DNA from: Burhinus oedicnemus
Taxonomy: Eukaryota > Chordata > Aves > Charadriiformes > Burhinidae
Assembly (NCBI GenBank): GCA_008921705.1
Contig: VFFE01007878.1
Coordinates: forward strand, 591,193 to 655,192
Direction: 5' to 3'
DNA: 64,000 nucleotides
The translations under genes were made by a program, and so were the position numbers. Position 1 is the stretch's first letter, and each line of letters begins with the position of its first letter. A model generated the notes under the pieces. It was not told the DNA's origin. It searched no databases and saw nothing but the letters and a program-made list of their open reading frames with translations. Positions 37,408-50,639 of the stretch are shown one piece after another.

Positions 37408-39439
37408 GTAAGCTTGCCTACATCAGAGAGTATCAAGTTTTCTCCTTTATGCTATGGTTCTCATTAAACCTGAGGCAATATATGCAACAATGTAAGATTT
37501 AGAAAGTCATTCTCCTATTTTGCCTGATCCCTAATTACTTCAACCTGCAGTAAAATGTCAGTCTACCTAATTATCTGGTTACTCCTCTCCTGGGTCCAAT
37601 ATAGTTTGCAGGTGTGCACAGTAATGTGGTTTGCAGATCTGACTGACCTAGTGCACCTTCCATTTATTAGACTGGCCTTTAGCAAAGTTTGTCAAACCTC
37701 TTGTGTCTTCAAGACACTGTTATTAATTTGAACTCCATCAGACAAGGCTAGATCTGAAACTTTAGCAGACTACAGGGAATTGTGAGAGTAAAGCTAGAGA
37801 ATCTTATCTAGACCTAGAAAGAGTGTGTCCAATTAACTAGATAAATCTTAGGCTTTTGGGCTTTTTTCAAAATGTCTGGGCAATCTTATTCTGAATTCTC
37901 TGTTTTAATTGATTCTGTGGAATTCATGTACAAAAGAGAACCTACTGCTTTGTTATTCCTGTTGTGGCAATGTTGTATACCTGCAAGGGATCTCTTGCTC
38001 TATTTGGCTTTTATTCTTTTGTTCTTTTAGAGTTTTCTTTTTTAAAAAATCCTCACTTCTTAACCAACAGCTCTATACTATCCTTATTTTAATACCTCTC
38101 AGTAATAAATACAGTCATTGCATCTAAACCAGCTAAAACCTCTAAAAATGCGTCAGGCCCTAACAAGAGCCTAAGCCTGTTCAGGTTAGGTTTGAGATGC
38201 AGCTCTCTATAATGAATCAAATGAATAAGGAAGTGATGTTTCCAAATATCTCTCCAGTTTTATATTTGCACAGTGAATGCCCTGGAGGGCTATTATTATG
38301 TGCAGGAAGAGGTATGCTGTGAAGATTCAATAGTTGATATACACTCCATGTACTAACAACAATTAGTTTGCACAAGTGTGCTGAAGAGCCAGGACCTGTG
38401 GTGGATGAACACAGCTCGAGCCTGTGGAAATATCTGAAGATTCAAAAGTGCTGTGTTAAACTTGAAAGGACGGGAAAATATCTGTGCACTTCCTAATTTT
38501 GACCAGAAGAGGAAGTGGAAGTACCATCATGAGAAATACCATTCCTACAATAGTTTTCAGCTGGCTGAGAGTGCAGTACAGCTTGTTGTGCAATTCTACA
38601 CTCCCAAAATTTAGCGACGCTCTTCTAAGCCTCCAAAGCATGGATAATTTCTTATATACCATTCTCAGTAATACACAGACCCAAACTGAAAGAGGAAAGG
38701 AGGTCACCAAAGCTAATAATTAGATATATTGAAAGCTAAAAATTTTGTGTCCTCTGCAAAATCTTGTTATGGGAGCCAAAACATTAGTCTAATCAATTCA
38801 AATGAGTATGCTTAACACTTAATAATGCAATTTAAACAATCAGTGACTCAGGTGTTCAGTTCTCAGTGAATGTCTATAAGATATTTTGATCCCTGTAGGG
38901 ATCCCAGTCCCAATCAGATAATTGATATCTAGCATATTACTCTTCCAGACTGTGTCAGAAAACACTTTGTTCCTGTACAAAATACTAGACTCGCTAGATT
39001 TTTAAACAAAACATTTTTCTTTTCATCAGAATTTCAGTAGAAACACCGGAATTTTTTTATTGGACAAACTGAAAAAATGACACCCCAAAGCATTTTTATA
39101 GACAACATTTCATCAAACTGAGATTTTAGGTTTTTTCCTCATATATCTTATTGTAGACTCCAGTCCATTTTTCTGATCAGTCCTACTCATTTTGGACAGC
39201 AAACAAATGCAGGAAAACTACAAGCATAAAATCAGGGGCTGTCTGAATATTAGTATTTCTTGTCTAATACTGCTAGTGTGTCATGCAGCAGTGTAATACA
39301 AGGAATTATATAATAGGTTTGAAACTCAGGGCAGAGATGTTTTATAAGAGGTGAGTCCCATATGACAAGGGTAACCATTTCACTTTAAGCATTTTTGCTG
39401 CATTTGAAATGAATAGCTACTTACTTAGGGAAAGGAATA
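37408..39439. other. AT-rich unique DNA, no gene recognised
   Basis: Around 38436-38612 a plus-strand frame of about 57 codons ends at a TAG, after an acceptor-like CCAG at 38506, but the minus strand is also open. It is not convincing as a terminal exon. No repeats were recognised. Confidence 0.5.
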
Positions 39440-39870
39440 ATACATTATTTATTCTCTAACATGATGCCACTGCCTGTGCAATGAAAGCCTCCAACCAAAT
39501 TGACAAGGGGAGCTGGAACAGTGGGGTGGGCACAGGCTAAAAGCGTCATATTCATTACAAATTTAGACGGTGAGATAACACCTTCCCAATGAGAAAAGCT
39601 GCTGAGAAACCCTGGCCTTTATTAATGGCCCTCATGAGTCAATCTGCAGCAGTGATGTATCATGCTCATTTAGGGAAATGATGTGCTGTGAAAATGCATT
39701 ATTTTAAAGAGCAAGAGAGTGGATTGAAACAAGTATATGCCATAAGGAAGCTCAAATCTCTCATGATGTATGCTGATTTTCGGGTGGTCCCCATTTGCAC
39801 GGCTGTTTAAGCAAGCACTCTAAATGGAAATGCACTTGACATTTTTGTGACTAGCTGTAATCAAACAGCA
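39440..39870. promoter_or_regulatory. Possible conserved non-coding element
   Basis: The block has no long open frame and several recognisable transcription-factor cores: a perfect AP-1 site TGAGTCA at 39635-39641, TTATTAAT just upstream inside a GGCC…GGCC inverted pair, and an ATGCATTA POU/octamer-like site near 39694. Texture of this kind is usual in vertebrate enhancers. This is inference only, since conservation was not tested. Confidence 0.18.
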
Positions 39871-40039
39871 TTAGAATTCAGCTGATCTCACAGAAGATGA
39901 TTAAACAAATTCCTTGTTCATTCCCAGTTCCTTTTAATGGGAAAATGGAGGGAGAAGTCATGCTGATGAAAATGATCCCAGATGGAAAACGGTGTCTTAA
40001 AATGAGCTTGCAGAGGAATGTCAATTTCCACCATACCCG

Positions 40040-40051
40040 CCCCCCCCCCCC
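40040..40051. repeat. C-rich run, 12 C
   Basis: Twelve C within a longer C/G-rich stretch from 40036 to 40055. Confidence 0.9.
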
Positions 40052-40559
40052 GCCCATGCAAGAATTCCATCACTGTGTTATGTTAATAACCACAGGAGCC
40101 AGCATTCACCAATGATTGTCAGGCAGTCTTACAGAATAAATATTCAGTGAAAAGCCTTGGGATTTAACCTTACACTGACAGTGTGCTGGGTGCTAGATGA
40201 GGAGAAAGTTACCACTGGCTTCCAGAGCAGCTGTATTCACACTTTTCATATAGTGAGCATAAACTCTCTAGTACCTCTCCAGCACAGTTACTTGCTCTCT
40301 CCATCAATAATATTTAAAGCACTGTGTGCCTTTCAGCATCTGCAAAACTTGTTATTGCAGTATATGAGTAACTTTATATAAAGTCCAGTATCTGCTATAA
40401 AACACCAACTGGACTTCACAAACCCTCTGGACTTTCTAAAGGTTAAAAATCATGGCCTTGAGCTACAGCAGAGCTTGGGTCTTGTACAGTACTTTGGGAA
40501 ATATGTTTATTTTTCTGGGTGTTCATTTACTTCAGTGAGTGTCTTTTGCTGTTGTTAAT

Positions 40560-40830
40560 ACCAGAGGAATCCCAGAGGGTGAATGTCATCCTTGTTGTGC
40601 TGGGAAGGTAGTATGACAGAAGGAGGTTTTGCAGGGTTTTCTGAAGGCAGAGTTGACATGCAACAAGTATCCTCCGGGGCTGTGGCCGTAGCATCCCTGC
40701 AGCTGGCAACACCTGGCTCCCCACTCTGCTGCTGCTGGAGCACTGTCATCTGCCTCATCCCAGAGGAGAGCAGCTGTCTTGGCAGCTCAAGGGGCAAAAT
40801 TCAGTCTGCAGTGCAGGAGAGACTGATCTG
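40560..40830. other. GC-richer block open on both strands
   Basis: The plus strand has an 86-codon frame (40583-40843) with a real ATG but T at -3. The minus strand is open for 80 codons. The base composition, not coding, probably explains this. No motif is recognised. Confidence 0.3.
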
Positions 40831-40890
40831 GTCATTGTTGTGATGTTTAGGAACAAGCCTTATTTCTGAATCGGTTGATGGCTGGGAGCT

Positions 40891-40922
40891 GTGTACGTGT
40901 GTGTGTGTGTGTTTGGGGGGGG
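40891..40922. repeat. (GT)n tract followed by G8
   Basis: GT repeats with one TAC interruption run into TTT and then eight G. It is a compound low-complexity tract. Confidence 0.9.
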
Positions 40923-41199
40923 TGGAGCACGGCCTTGACACACTAACAGACGTTGAAAACCAGAGAAGCTGCACAAGGATGATGGAAATTGTTAGTGAGT
41001 TATCTCTGGATGGGAACACATGAGGGCACAGTAAGAAGAACAGCCACATATTTCTTTTATTTAAGAGACATAACCCCCACCCTTTGCACACCAGCAACAG
41101 CCTTTGGAGCAAGGACTGCAGGAGGAGACTGGGATTTGCAGGACCGAGCAGAAGCCTGGCACATCAGAGGACATACCCAGTGGTGGGTGCTGAAGTCCC

Positions 41200-41620
41200 T
41201 ACTGAAGCGCCTGGAGAACGGGGCCAAGCGTAGCCCTGAGGGGTTATAAGGGGGCTACAGGCCCACGCAGGGCTTGCACCCTGGTGAGAGCTATCACAGC
41301 TTCATTTGCAGGGCGTCCTGGTGCTTGGTGTCCCCGCGGGGCAGCTGAGAGGGCAGGAGCAGTCCCCTCGAGAACAGGGGGGCTGAATGGGGCTGAACAG
41401 GGCTGTGGTCTCAGGGAGGAAGGTGGGATGGGACGGGGTGCCCCCTGGGGGGATGGCAGGCCTTTGCCAGGATGAAGCTCCCCCAGCCCCCAAAAATGAG
41501 GCAGCAAGGTGTGGGCTGCTCCATGTCCCTGCAGGCTCCATGGCAGGGAGTGTGGCCTTGCTCCCACCAGGCTGGTAGCAGGGCTGCCCATACAAGCCTC
41601 TGGCTGCATCCCCGTTGCTC
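41200..41620. other. GC-rich block, no gene recognised
   Basis: G- and C-rich sequence in an AT-rich window, with G-run-rich phrases on the plus strand. CpG dinucleotides are present but not dense, so it does not look like a classical CpG-island promoter. Both strands are open for long frames (164 codons on the minus strand, 41244-41738; 63 on the plus strand), and the translations are Pro/Gly/Ala-rich, as expected from composition. A non-coding exon or unknown repeat remains possible. Confidence 0.4.
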
Positions 41621-42039
41621 TACTGCTGCTAGAAATGCCTGAAATAACAGTTTTCACTGGCTGAATGCAGAGGTCGGTTATTTGTAAAGGCGATTTGAGG
41701 GGCAGAAGTGGGTCTTTCACCTGCCCGCTCCAGAGCATGGTTTTTACAGGCCTTCAGGAGATCTCTGAGGTAACCAAATGTTCCACCGCCCCTGCCAAAG
41801 GCTGCAACAGAAAGGAAAGGATTTTGAGATCCGCTCTGTGAGCAGGTGAACGGGTAGCTGGCACAGCTAGTTTCAGTGCTTGCAATGAGGAGGAAAAATG
41901 TTTTTGGGAGGATAGCTCTTTGTTTAGCTACAGCCAGGGAAGACTGCTTCTCACAAAAATAAGAAAACAACTTGTTAGCTGGTCAGAGATCCCCCAAACT
42001 TGGGGTTTGTAAAGTTTAATTCTACCCAGTGCTAGACAA

Positions 42040-42380
42040 GACCAGTTTCCTGTCACAAAACCAAATACTTTGCCTCGGTGAGGGACGGGCTGTCCCCTGT
42101 TCCCCACCCGGAGTCAGCTTCCTGCCTCGGGAGGGGACGGTGCCTGCGGAGGTGAAGTGTTTGTGTCGGGTCTGACCTGGAAGCTGAAGGAGTGGGGCGG
42201 CAGACTCACAAAAAATAAGCCCTCGCATATGTACATGCTGGGGTATCCCAGCTCAGGGGGAGCTCAGAGGCAGGAGAGCATGCCTTCCTTGAAGGCAAGT
42301 CACCATCAGCCAGATTCCCTGTGGCGTTTTGCTGAGGTTACCACTAGTGCCGAACCACCTCATGGTTCCCCAAAGGACTG
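42040..42380. other. Second GC-rich block
   Basis: Similar in texture to 41200-41620, with more CpG between 42075 and 42200. No splice-bounded open frame was found. The two blocks together may be a degraded GC-rich repeat or part of a non-coding transcript. Confidence 0.35.
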
Positions 42381-42774
42381 AGTGAAAGCTATTTATTCCT
42401 GCAACATAAGCATCTATACCTGCCTGGACAATATTGATATAATTATCTTAAATTTTTTTTTAAATGCTGGTCCTGCTTACTACCCTATGACCAGCACTAG
42501 TTATATCAACAAATCCTAATGTTTGGTTGCCACCTTCAATTGATGGCTGATTTGGCTGGAGCTCTTCTGGTTTCCAACAGTTTTATCCAGTTCATAGGAA
42601 AATAAGGTGTACTTTTCTTTTCTCTTTTTTTTTTTTTTTACCATTTCACTTTCTTGTTTCTGTTCTTTCAAGATAAATGAGTATTTTATGGTAAACTATG
42701 AAATGTCTGTTATTCACCTCAGCTCCCAGAACAGCTCCAGAAATGTCACTCTGTTCTCCCAGGATGAATATGAT

Positions 42775-43140
42775 GTAGCAGTAATCGTTTGCATTTATAT
42801 AGCACTTGTCATCCCAGAAACTCTAAGCACTTAGCAAACTTTCACTAATTTTATATATATTCATTGCAGCTATAGAATTTATGCTGGAAGATCCTTGTCA
42901 AAAGTTCCAGTGAAATCAGCTGAGTGTTGTGTGATCACAAGAGTCAGCTTGGATTACAGTTTTGGGGACCCTCTCTGAAGTAAGTACTGAGTGTTTCATC
43001 ACTCTTCCTGTTATTTTTGGGGAAACTGAGTTGTAGCATGTTCACAGAGCAAATCTCAATTTACAGTGTCTGTAGCAGAACCGGGACCAGAATTTTTCAT
43101 CTTTACTCTTCAGACTGTTGCTCCAGCTGCTCAACTTTGT
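42775..43140 (-). mobile_element. Degraded MIR-like tRNA-SINE remnant (antisense)
   Basis: The plus strand shows, in order, the antisense landmarks of MIR-type SINEs: GCATTTATATAGCACTTGTC…CTAAGCACTTAGCAAAC (42792-42840), GGGGAAACTGAG (43019-43030), CACAGAGCAA (43043-43052) and GTAGCAGAACCGGGACCAGA (43072-43091). The last, read on the minus strand, gives TTCTGGTCCCGG, close to the tRNA B-box context TTCGAATCCCGG of MIR. The middle (42870-42990) is poorly matched, so the copy is ancient and interrupted or mosaic. MIR-like elements are known in sauropsids as old fossils. Confidence 0.45.
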
Positions 43141-46100
43141 GCTTTATTTGGGCAAGGCGTGTAGAATAACATGCATTTACTTAATTTGATCTCTGTATTT
43201 TGCCCATGTTTGGAGGATCAGATGCTAGTGCCTTTCTCCTCTACTCTCCTGATGAGACTGTACAGGTCTCCTCAACTTTGTTAGGACTGAATGAATGCCA
43301 CTGAAGGCTGACAGTAGTCCTTTGCGATTATTAGTAAGAATGTTACCTTCCCAAAAGATTAGGAGTCCATCAGGCAATTACATGGCTGGGCAAGTTTGTG
43401 TTATATACCCAGCAGAAAACAATCCTTCCATTGGAGCTGTTCTGGTCCAGCCTCTGCTTAGAGAGTGTGGGCTCTGTAATGATTAAATCAGATCTGATTA
43501 AAAAAGCTTGCAGTGTATGCAATACTATTTTTTACTAGTCTGATTTCATTTTGGGTAGGAAGCAACTGCTAAATGGGGTTAACATGGAAGAAGATGAGTA
43601 AGTGTACGTTTTATACCAAGTCTTTTAGCAGATGCAGGGATCATTTCCATGTTGTCAAAGCCCAGATAATTATTTGTATATTGTGTATCATTGTTTTGCA
43701 GTTGATGTATATTAAATAAAATGTATTTAAGCTAATATATGAAGAAATGAAACATTATGTCAATGTTGACTGATCCTTTTTCCCTGGTCAGTGTAGTTCT
43801 ATTATCACCTTGAAAAGAGCTGAGGAAGTTTCCTTTTTTATCATCTACATCTTTTATAGCTGTTGTGTTTAAGAGTATTATCTATCCTTATCTGCTCCCC
43901 ACTTTTCTCTTTTTTGTTACAAAAGTATTTTTTTCTAAAGATTTTTTTCTGAAAAACAGCTTTCTTGTCCGAGAAGTGCCACTTGATATAAAATCTAATG
44001 TACAACAGAACCACTTGCTCAGTAACAGTCCTTTTTTGTTTATGATGGAGGAGCTTAACTATGCTGTGCACTGTAGCATGCAATGTCTCTTTCTACTTTT
44101 GAGTATCTGCTCTTTGTAATCTCTGTGAAGAAACCTAATTGTGTGCATATCTTTTTCATCAATGTGACTGTGATTTGAACCTGTGGCCTGTCCTGGTTTA
44201 TTCTTTTTCTTTCTTTTGCCATGGTTTTATGCAGAAGAGTCCAGTAAGTCTTACCAATGAACCTATTGTTCCAAGATAGGTGGTTGTCTCTCTGAAACTA
44301 GTGCCTTTACTACAGCACCATATACCTCCTTCGCTTTTGATGTTCAGTGTATACATTAGTATTAGAAGACCTGAGCAGCAGCTGGCAAATAGGCACAGAG
44401 CCTAGATATTTTTGAGAGAAAAGTGTTACCATGCTTTGCAGAAACTGTACTTGTGTATGTATTGTTTAGTGTGCCATGGAAGATTTGAGTTCCCTTAATG
44501 AGAAAGGGCTAAGCTCCCTTTAACATAAGGCAATGGGGTGATAGCATGCATTTGGGAAGTTACCACAAAGCAACTAAGGCAAAGCAATTTGTTTCCATGT
44601 GGTAGTATTTTGCATATCAAAGCCTTCAAAAAATACTGCAAAAAGGCAAAGAACACGCATAGGTGATTATGATAGCTGTTACAGCAGTCTCCCCTCTGAA
44701 ATGTTTTTAGAAATGTAGATAGATTAAAACTTTTCCTTCAAAATTCATTGTTTATTTTTTCTCCAAAGAGATTGACCACTTTTCCTAATTAAAAACTGGT
44801 TCTTCTATGTACATATGCAAATTTCCCCCTCTCTTTTGGGCTAGAAACTTCGAGGAAGTATAGCTTTATTTACGTGTGGGACAAAACTACAGTTTGTGTG
44901 CTTCTGTGCAGAACGCATCTTTCACAGACTTTGCATCCCATATCAATCTGTGTATTTGAAAACATACATGACAAATTTCTCCATATCTCCTTTATGTTGC
45001 TTTTTACTGAGTCTCAACTGAGAGCAGATACAACAGTAATGAGCTCTCTTGGAGTGAGTTTTTCCTGGCCTCTTTTCTCGAAGCATACTGCAGCACTGTC
45101 CCTTTCAGCAGTCCTGGTAATCTTGCCCCCAATGCTTCACTGAAGATGCAACTGCAATTTTTTTCAGCAAGGGTTCTTGAACTTGCACGACACCAAGCAG
45201 ATTTTTGAGCAATGTCAATTTAATGATGGTAAAAGTGAAAGAAAAATATATGCAGTTCTTGAGGCTCCTTTCAAGAGAGAAGGGTGTACTTGGCTACCTA
45301 CTGGGGAGACTTGGGGGGAAAAAAGCAGCAAATAAAATGATTTTCAAAATCCATGTTGTACACTTGCACACACATGAAAAGCCTGAAGTGATTGGTAATC
45401 CTCATGGATGAGTAGTTGTGCTACACTATGCCCTTTAATATAATAAATTGGGAAAGACATGAGTTAATCATTTCCATATGGAAATTCTCTGACTAGGCAA
45501 GGTCATTGTGAAAGATAAAATGTACACAATCAGAGGGGACTGGAAAACTTATGAATCTGGTCAGTTGTTTAAATCGCCAATGCTCTAAAGAAGCCAGTGG
45601 CATTACAGTAGTTGCCACAAGCTGGAAGAATGGCTATGAAATCTTTCTCCTTGAGATTTCCGCTTGGCACCTGGCATGATTCTGTACTGACTGGAAGCTG
45701 CTGTGATTTAATGGTTTAGATACAAGGAGCTGGTGAAAAACTGCCCCTCAGTACTGAGGAAGGTTTGTTCTTCTAGTGGTTGAGGATTTTGGTGAGGCAC
45801 AACAAGGAAGCGTGTTCTACTGCTGACTGTGTGGCACCTATTATTTAGGAAAGGGAGGGCATTGGACATCTAGGTTTTCTTTCTGAACCTCTTCTGTATG
45901 GTATGGTCCCTTCCATAAAAAAGGGGTTGCATGGAGTGTCAAGATGAATGTCAATTACCTGCCCTGTGAAGGGGATCGGTGTGAGGAGCAGCAGGTTGCG
46001 TTAGCGGGGCCTCCTAAGTTTCCTGTGAAGCAACTTTGCTGGTGCCATCACACTCCATTGAGGGAACCCAAATAGGGACTGTTTGTAGAAGTGTTGAACT

Positions 46101-49100
46101 TGCAAAAAAGTTTCCCAGATTGTTAGTGTTTGCCAACAAATCTGTCTTGTTTTTGTAATTTAGTAACAGCTGCTGTCTTCATTATCACTTCTCTTATTAC
46201 AGGCCTTTATCTGAGTGATACTGCATAACAATTTGCTCTACAGCTCTGAAAAATATCTGTGTGAAGCAAAGCTCTGGATGGTAGTGGTTCATGTCAATTT
46301 TAAAACAGAAATAGCACTTTTAATTAAAGCAGACTTACGAAGATTGCAGTACATACTAAATATCTACTAAAGGCATATTTTCTATTCAGGATAAATCACT
46401 GTTCTGTTGCCAGTGTTTGAAATATCCTGATAGAGGGTGCTGGTGCTTTATTTTAACATCTAAAAATGGGTCAGCTTCACTTGCCTTTGTTTTTAAGTCT
46501 CACTGGGTTTTTTGTGTTGACAATAAACCCTTAGGAAAAGGCTAGGTTTTGCCCTTGTTTTGTAATGAAGTGTGTTAGGATCAAGTCCTGCAACAACATC
46601 TTAAAAAAAAAAAAAAGATAACGTTTGATGGGCTGCTCTTTTTAGGGAGCTGTTACGACTCAGTATTTCTGTTAAGAAATTAAATGGCCTGTAAATGTCA
46701 TAGTCAGTGACTGGAGGGATCAGCAAGTGAAGGAAGAAACAGCGAGATATAGAACGTGAAGACATGGTGGTCTTCCTTGGCATCTGGTTTGAGAAGACAA
46801 AAAGGAAGAACAGAATAGCCCTGTAGAAATGCCTAGTCTGGATTTTCTTTTTATATTGTAGGAAAAAATTGGAAGTGAAAACTAGTACAGACTGCATAAA
46901 AAAAAAATATAGTGCCTGTTGGTTTCTTGTGCTGGTTTAGAGGAGGAACGGCACTGCCTCTGAGGGGCTTCCAGGTGGAATTTAATTCAGGTACATGGTC
47001 CCATCTGGAGCAATTATGAATGCAAGGGAACCACTGAGGTGGCCCAATCTATTAGGGAGAGTATGGCCAGTATGTTTTTGCTGAGTGTAGCCAAATGCTG
47101 AAGTTAGTAGGAAAATCATGATCCTTTCTCATTACACTTCTCTCCTGCCAGTTTGCCCTCCATATTTTCCTGTGGTAACATAACACTAGAGATCATATGT
47201 CCCTTTACTATAAGAAAAGTAAAGATTTGCTGATAGACCTGTAGGTGGCTACTATGACCAGTCACTCCAGCAAGACAAGGAGCTACATAATCACTTTCTT
47301 GAGCATGTTTTAGGACTGTGGATTGAACTCCCACAGGCACTAGGACCAATACAAACCAAACCACCTTCTGTGCTAAGTGAAAAGTGCGTGTTTCACTTTG
47401 TCTTTCCTAACATAACATATAGCAGTCTGTGTAAGTGTCTAGTAAAAAAAAAAAAAGGCAAAACAAAACACTCCACTGCACATACTTCTGCCCCTGGGGA
47501 GGGGACGAGAACATGAACACACGACAGATGTTAGTCATGTCACTTGACGAACTGCTGGAAAGCACTCAGGTGTTCTAGTGATGAGCGTGGACATGAGACC
47601 TTAATAGAAGAGAATGGCATAGAAAACTGACATCTGTTTTCCATTCCCATTATTCCTGGGCCTAAACTATAGATAGCTCATGAAAGTGCGTTCCTGAGGA
47701 AAGGCACAAACCATCTACAAATAGCTTGACAAGAGCTTTTTCCACTATATTCCTAGGACTGAACATTTGCTTGTCACTGTCCCTGCTGCAATGAGTTGTG
47801 CCCTAGATGCATCCACTGGGAAGTGTGATTATGAGGGTAATGCGTCTCCTATCAGCTTGCATCATGTTGCTGATGTGCCCCATCAGGATGCATGTGAAGC
47901 TAGTTCATTTTCACACCTGAACCCCCTGAGGCCATCACAGCCTGCATTTAGCCCGCAACTTGAGGAAGGGTATTAAGACTTGGGACTTTGAGTATAGGAG
48001 TGCAAGAGCTTCTGTTGCTCTACAAGTACTTCTGCTGTTAGAGAGGATTTTTCATTAGCTGTCAGCAGTACCGCCTTGTGTCTTTGTTGTAAAAGATTGA
48101 GGAGAAAGAGACCAGTTGAATTTATAAGCAGTTGTGATGCCCTATGGCACAGGTGATCAGCATTATTATGAAAGCTGTAGTATTATCTTGCAGCTAGCTG
48201 TGGGCGAATACTGTATCTGGTTTGGTTGCAGAGTCAGTGTAAAAAAGTTAATCTTACCATATTTCTCTGGAAGTGAAAACTTTGAAAAACGTAGCGTCAG
48301 GGTGATCTGAAATGATTTGTTGGTTCCTGACTCAGTAGCTGGTTCCAGTTCAGCTTAACAGGGAACTACAGAACACTTTGCTCTGTAGGTGAACTTTTTC
48401 CTTGTCTACAATCAGAAGATCAGTTGCTTCTCCAATATCTGTAATGTCAAAGATCTGGAATGGATACTTTGGCTTATCACTGGTGGTAAGGCAGTTCTGA
48501 AGGGAACTCAATTTCCTCTGCCAAATGAAGTGGTGCAAAGTAATAATGGGCTTTGGATGCAAAGGTTATTTCTGTAATAATTCATAATTTATATGAGCGG
48601 TTACAAATACTCCTGAACTGAAAAATCTAAGTGCAAGTTCCTTACCTGTTTTGATAAGATGTTTGCTCATGTTTGATACTCTTGTGGAAATGTTTTGGAT
48701 ATATATGCCGCCTTTAATTGCTTGGATTTACTTGGACTACTTTTATCATATTTCAGCTAAGTTCTCTCTCATGCAGCTTTAGCTTCTACACTGTTAAATG
48801 TGACATTCTGCCTGTATCTTTAACAAATATTTATAAAAACAAGAGATTATACTGGTCTCCACTCTGCTCAAAAAAACCCTTTCTTGTAAATAAACATCTC
48901 TTGCAGCTACTGATTAAAGACAGCTACAGCCTGAACAGCAATAAACCCCACCCTGAAATTAGAAAGATAAATCTCATCTTTGGAGAGACTTAACTAGTAC
49001 AGCAAGCTATAGAAACCATAGGCATAAGCTTAATAAAGGAAACCACTAATTGCATTCTTTGCTATATCTTAATAGGACATGGAACCTCAGGAAATGTAAG

Positions 49101-50639
49101 ATGCTCAGCTATGTAGAATTCAGGTGCTCTTCCAAAAGCTGAATAAATATGTTAAGTAGGAACCATTTTTAGATCACCAAAAGTACAGGTTGGTTTGGGG
49201 TTCTTTTTTAGTAGTTTTGTTTTGTTCTTTTTTGTTTTGTTTTTGCTTTTACAAAAAAATACCCCAAAAGCTTTTGGCAGCAACACTTCCTAGTTTGGGA
49301 AATGGAAATTATTCATGGACTTGGAACCACTGTCATATCTTCAGATGCTTAGTATCCCAGAAAGGTAGTTTCAGCAATAGCAAATAGTGACTAGCGAGAC
49401 TTAGGGAGGGTATTCTATCTGAATCCTTTTATAAATTGCCAGGATGTACGTTTGTACGTGCTATTTAAGATTTATCTGATTATAATCTGAAAGCTGCCCC
49501 TCCAAAATAGTGATGAGGACATGGCTTCTGTGTGAAGCCAGCAGAAATGTAGTGTGCATACCTAGAAACTCTAGGAAAACCACCTACATGGGCACAGACT
49601 AACTAACAAATGGTAGTGAGGCTTTTCATATGCCAAACTCTCTTGCCAATGCATGAAGAAGGGATAGAGATTAGCTTCTGGTTTTGATGTAGCATTTGGA
49701 CACAGATAAGGATGTGGATTAATATCTTGAAAAGACATATTAACATAGAAAATAGGTGAAAATGAAATGACAGAAATATTTGTTCCTTTTTGCTAGTGGC
49801 TCCTGGCTTGGATTCAGGCAGGACAATGAAAGAGGAAGCAGACCGCACATCCTTGACTTTCTTCCAGCACTCAGGTACTGGTCAACAAAGTCTCCAACTG
49901 TAATAATGTGAACACTTTTTATGCAAATGCTTGTACGTTTATCTTGGGAATTAAGAGATCATCCAAAACTTGGTTTTAGGTGACTTCACAGGAACCTTGC
50001 AGAAAAGCACCCTGGTGCTTTATTGGATAGGTCTACGATACATTGTAATATCACCACCCAGTCAGTGTGGTCCAAAGACTTTGTCATCAGTAGAGCCAAC
50101 AGAAGGGATCACATTCCCTTAGGCAGCCAGTATATCTCAGCTGGCTCAACAGTATTTATTTGTGAGTGGAGGAAGGGGATTTACTGTCCTTGGATTGGAG
50201 TCTTTGTTGTGGGGAGCCCTGCCAGATACACTGAGCACTTTAAATATCTGAGCAGATGCCTCCTGGAAGCTCTGTTACCAGTATCAGTCAGGAATCTTAT
50301 TCCTTACTTTGTGAAATCTTGACTTGGTTTATTTACCATCTCTTAGAAATGTTGTACCTCCTTGAGATTCTGCTGCTGAGTTGCTGCATTTCCTAAAGAT
50401 TTGCTCTTTTTCCTTCACCAGTTTAACTTCATGGTAATGCCATTTCACAAAATATTGGTACAGCTCTGCCTCCCTTTTCCTCCTGCTCTTTTCTCTGTCA
50501 AACACCCCCATTCTCTCCTTTAAGTCTCTCTTCAGAAGGTCCCAGCTTTTTCCTCACTCCTGTTTTGCCCTGTCTCATTAGGTACCCACACCCTTTGCAC
50601 TTTTCAAGCCATCAGACTAACTTCAAAGACGTTACTGAG
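43141..50639. other. Unique DNA, no gene recognised
   Basis: Open frames are short and unconvincing. A14 lies at 46603-46616 and A/T-rich runs occur near 42620-42640 and 47440-47456. A good minus-strand donor (CAAAACAG/GTAAGG) lies at about 48645 but has no clear acceptor. Slightly GC-richer DNA occurs at 45940-46080. No transposon was recognised. Confidence 0.5.

Noticed and set aside
38436..38612. 57-codon plus-strand frame ending in TAG after an acceptor-like CCAG
   Set aside because: Length is within chance expectation, the minus strand is open as well, and the acceptor tract is weak.
40381..40416. 8-bp perfect inverted repeat (AAGTCCAG…CTGGACTT) as an RNA hairpin
   Set aside because: The stem is short with a 20-base loop. 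Chance occurrence is likely in 64 kb.
41244..41738. 164-codon minus-strand open frame
   Set aside because: Pro/Ala/Ser-rich translation of a GC-rich block with few possible stops. The plus strand is open too.
50329..50553. Lys/Glu/Arg-rich minus-strand frame with a good Kozak ATG at 50511
   Set aside because: The purine-rich strand explains both the composition and the lack of stops. A stop lies just upstream, no convincing acceptor was found, and the donor is weak.
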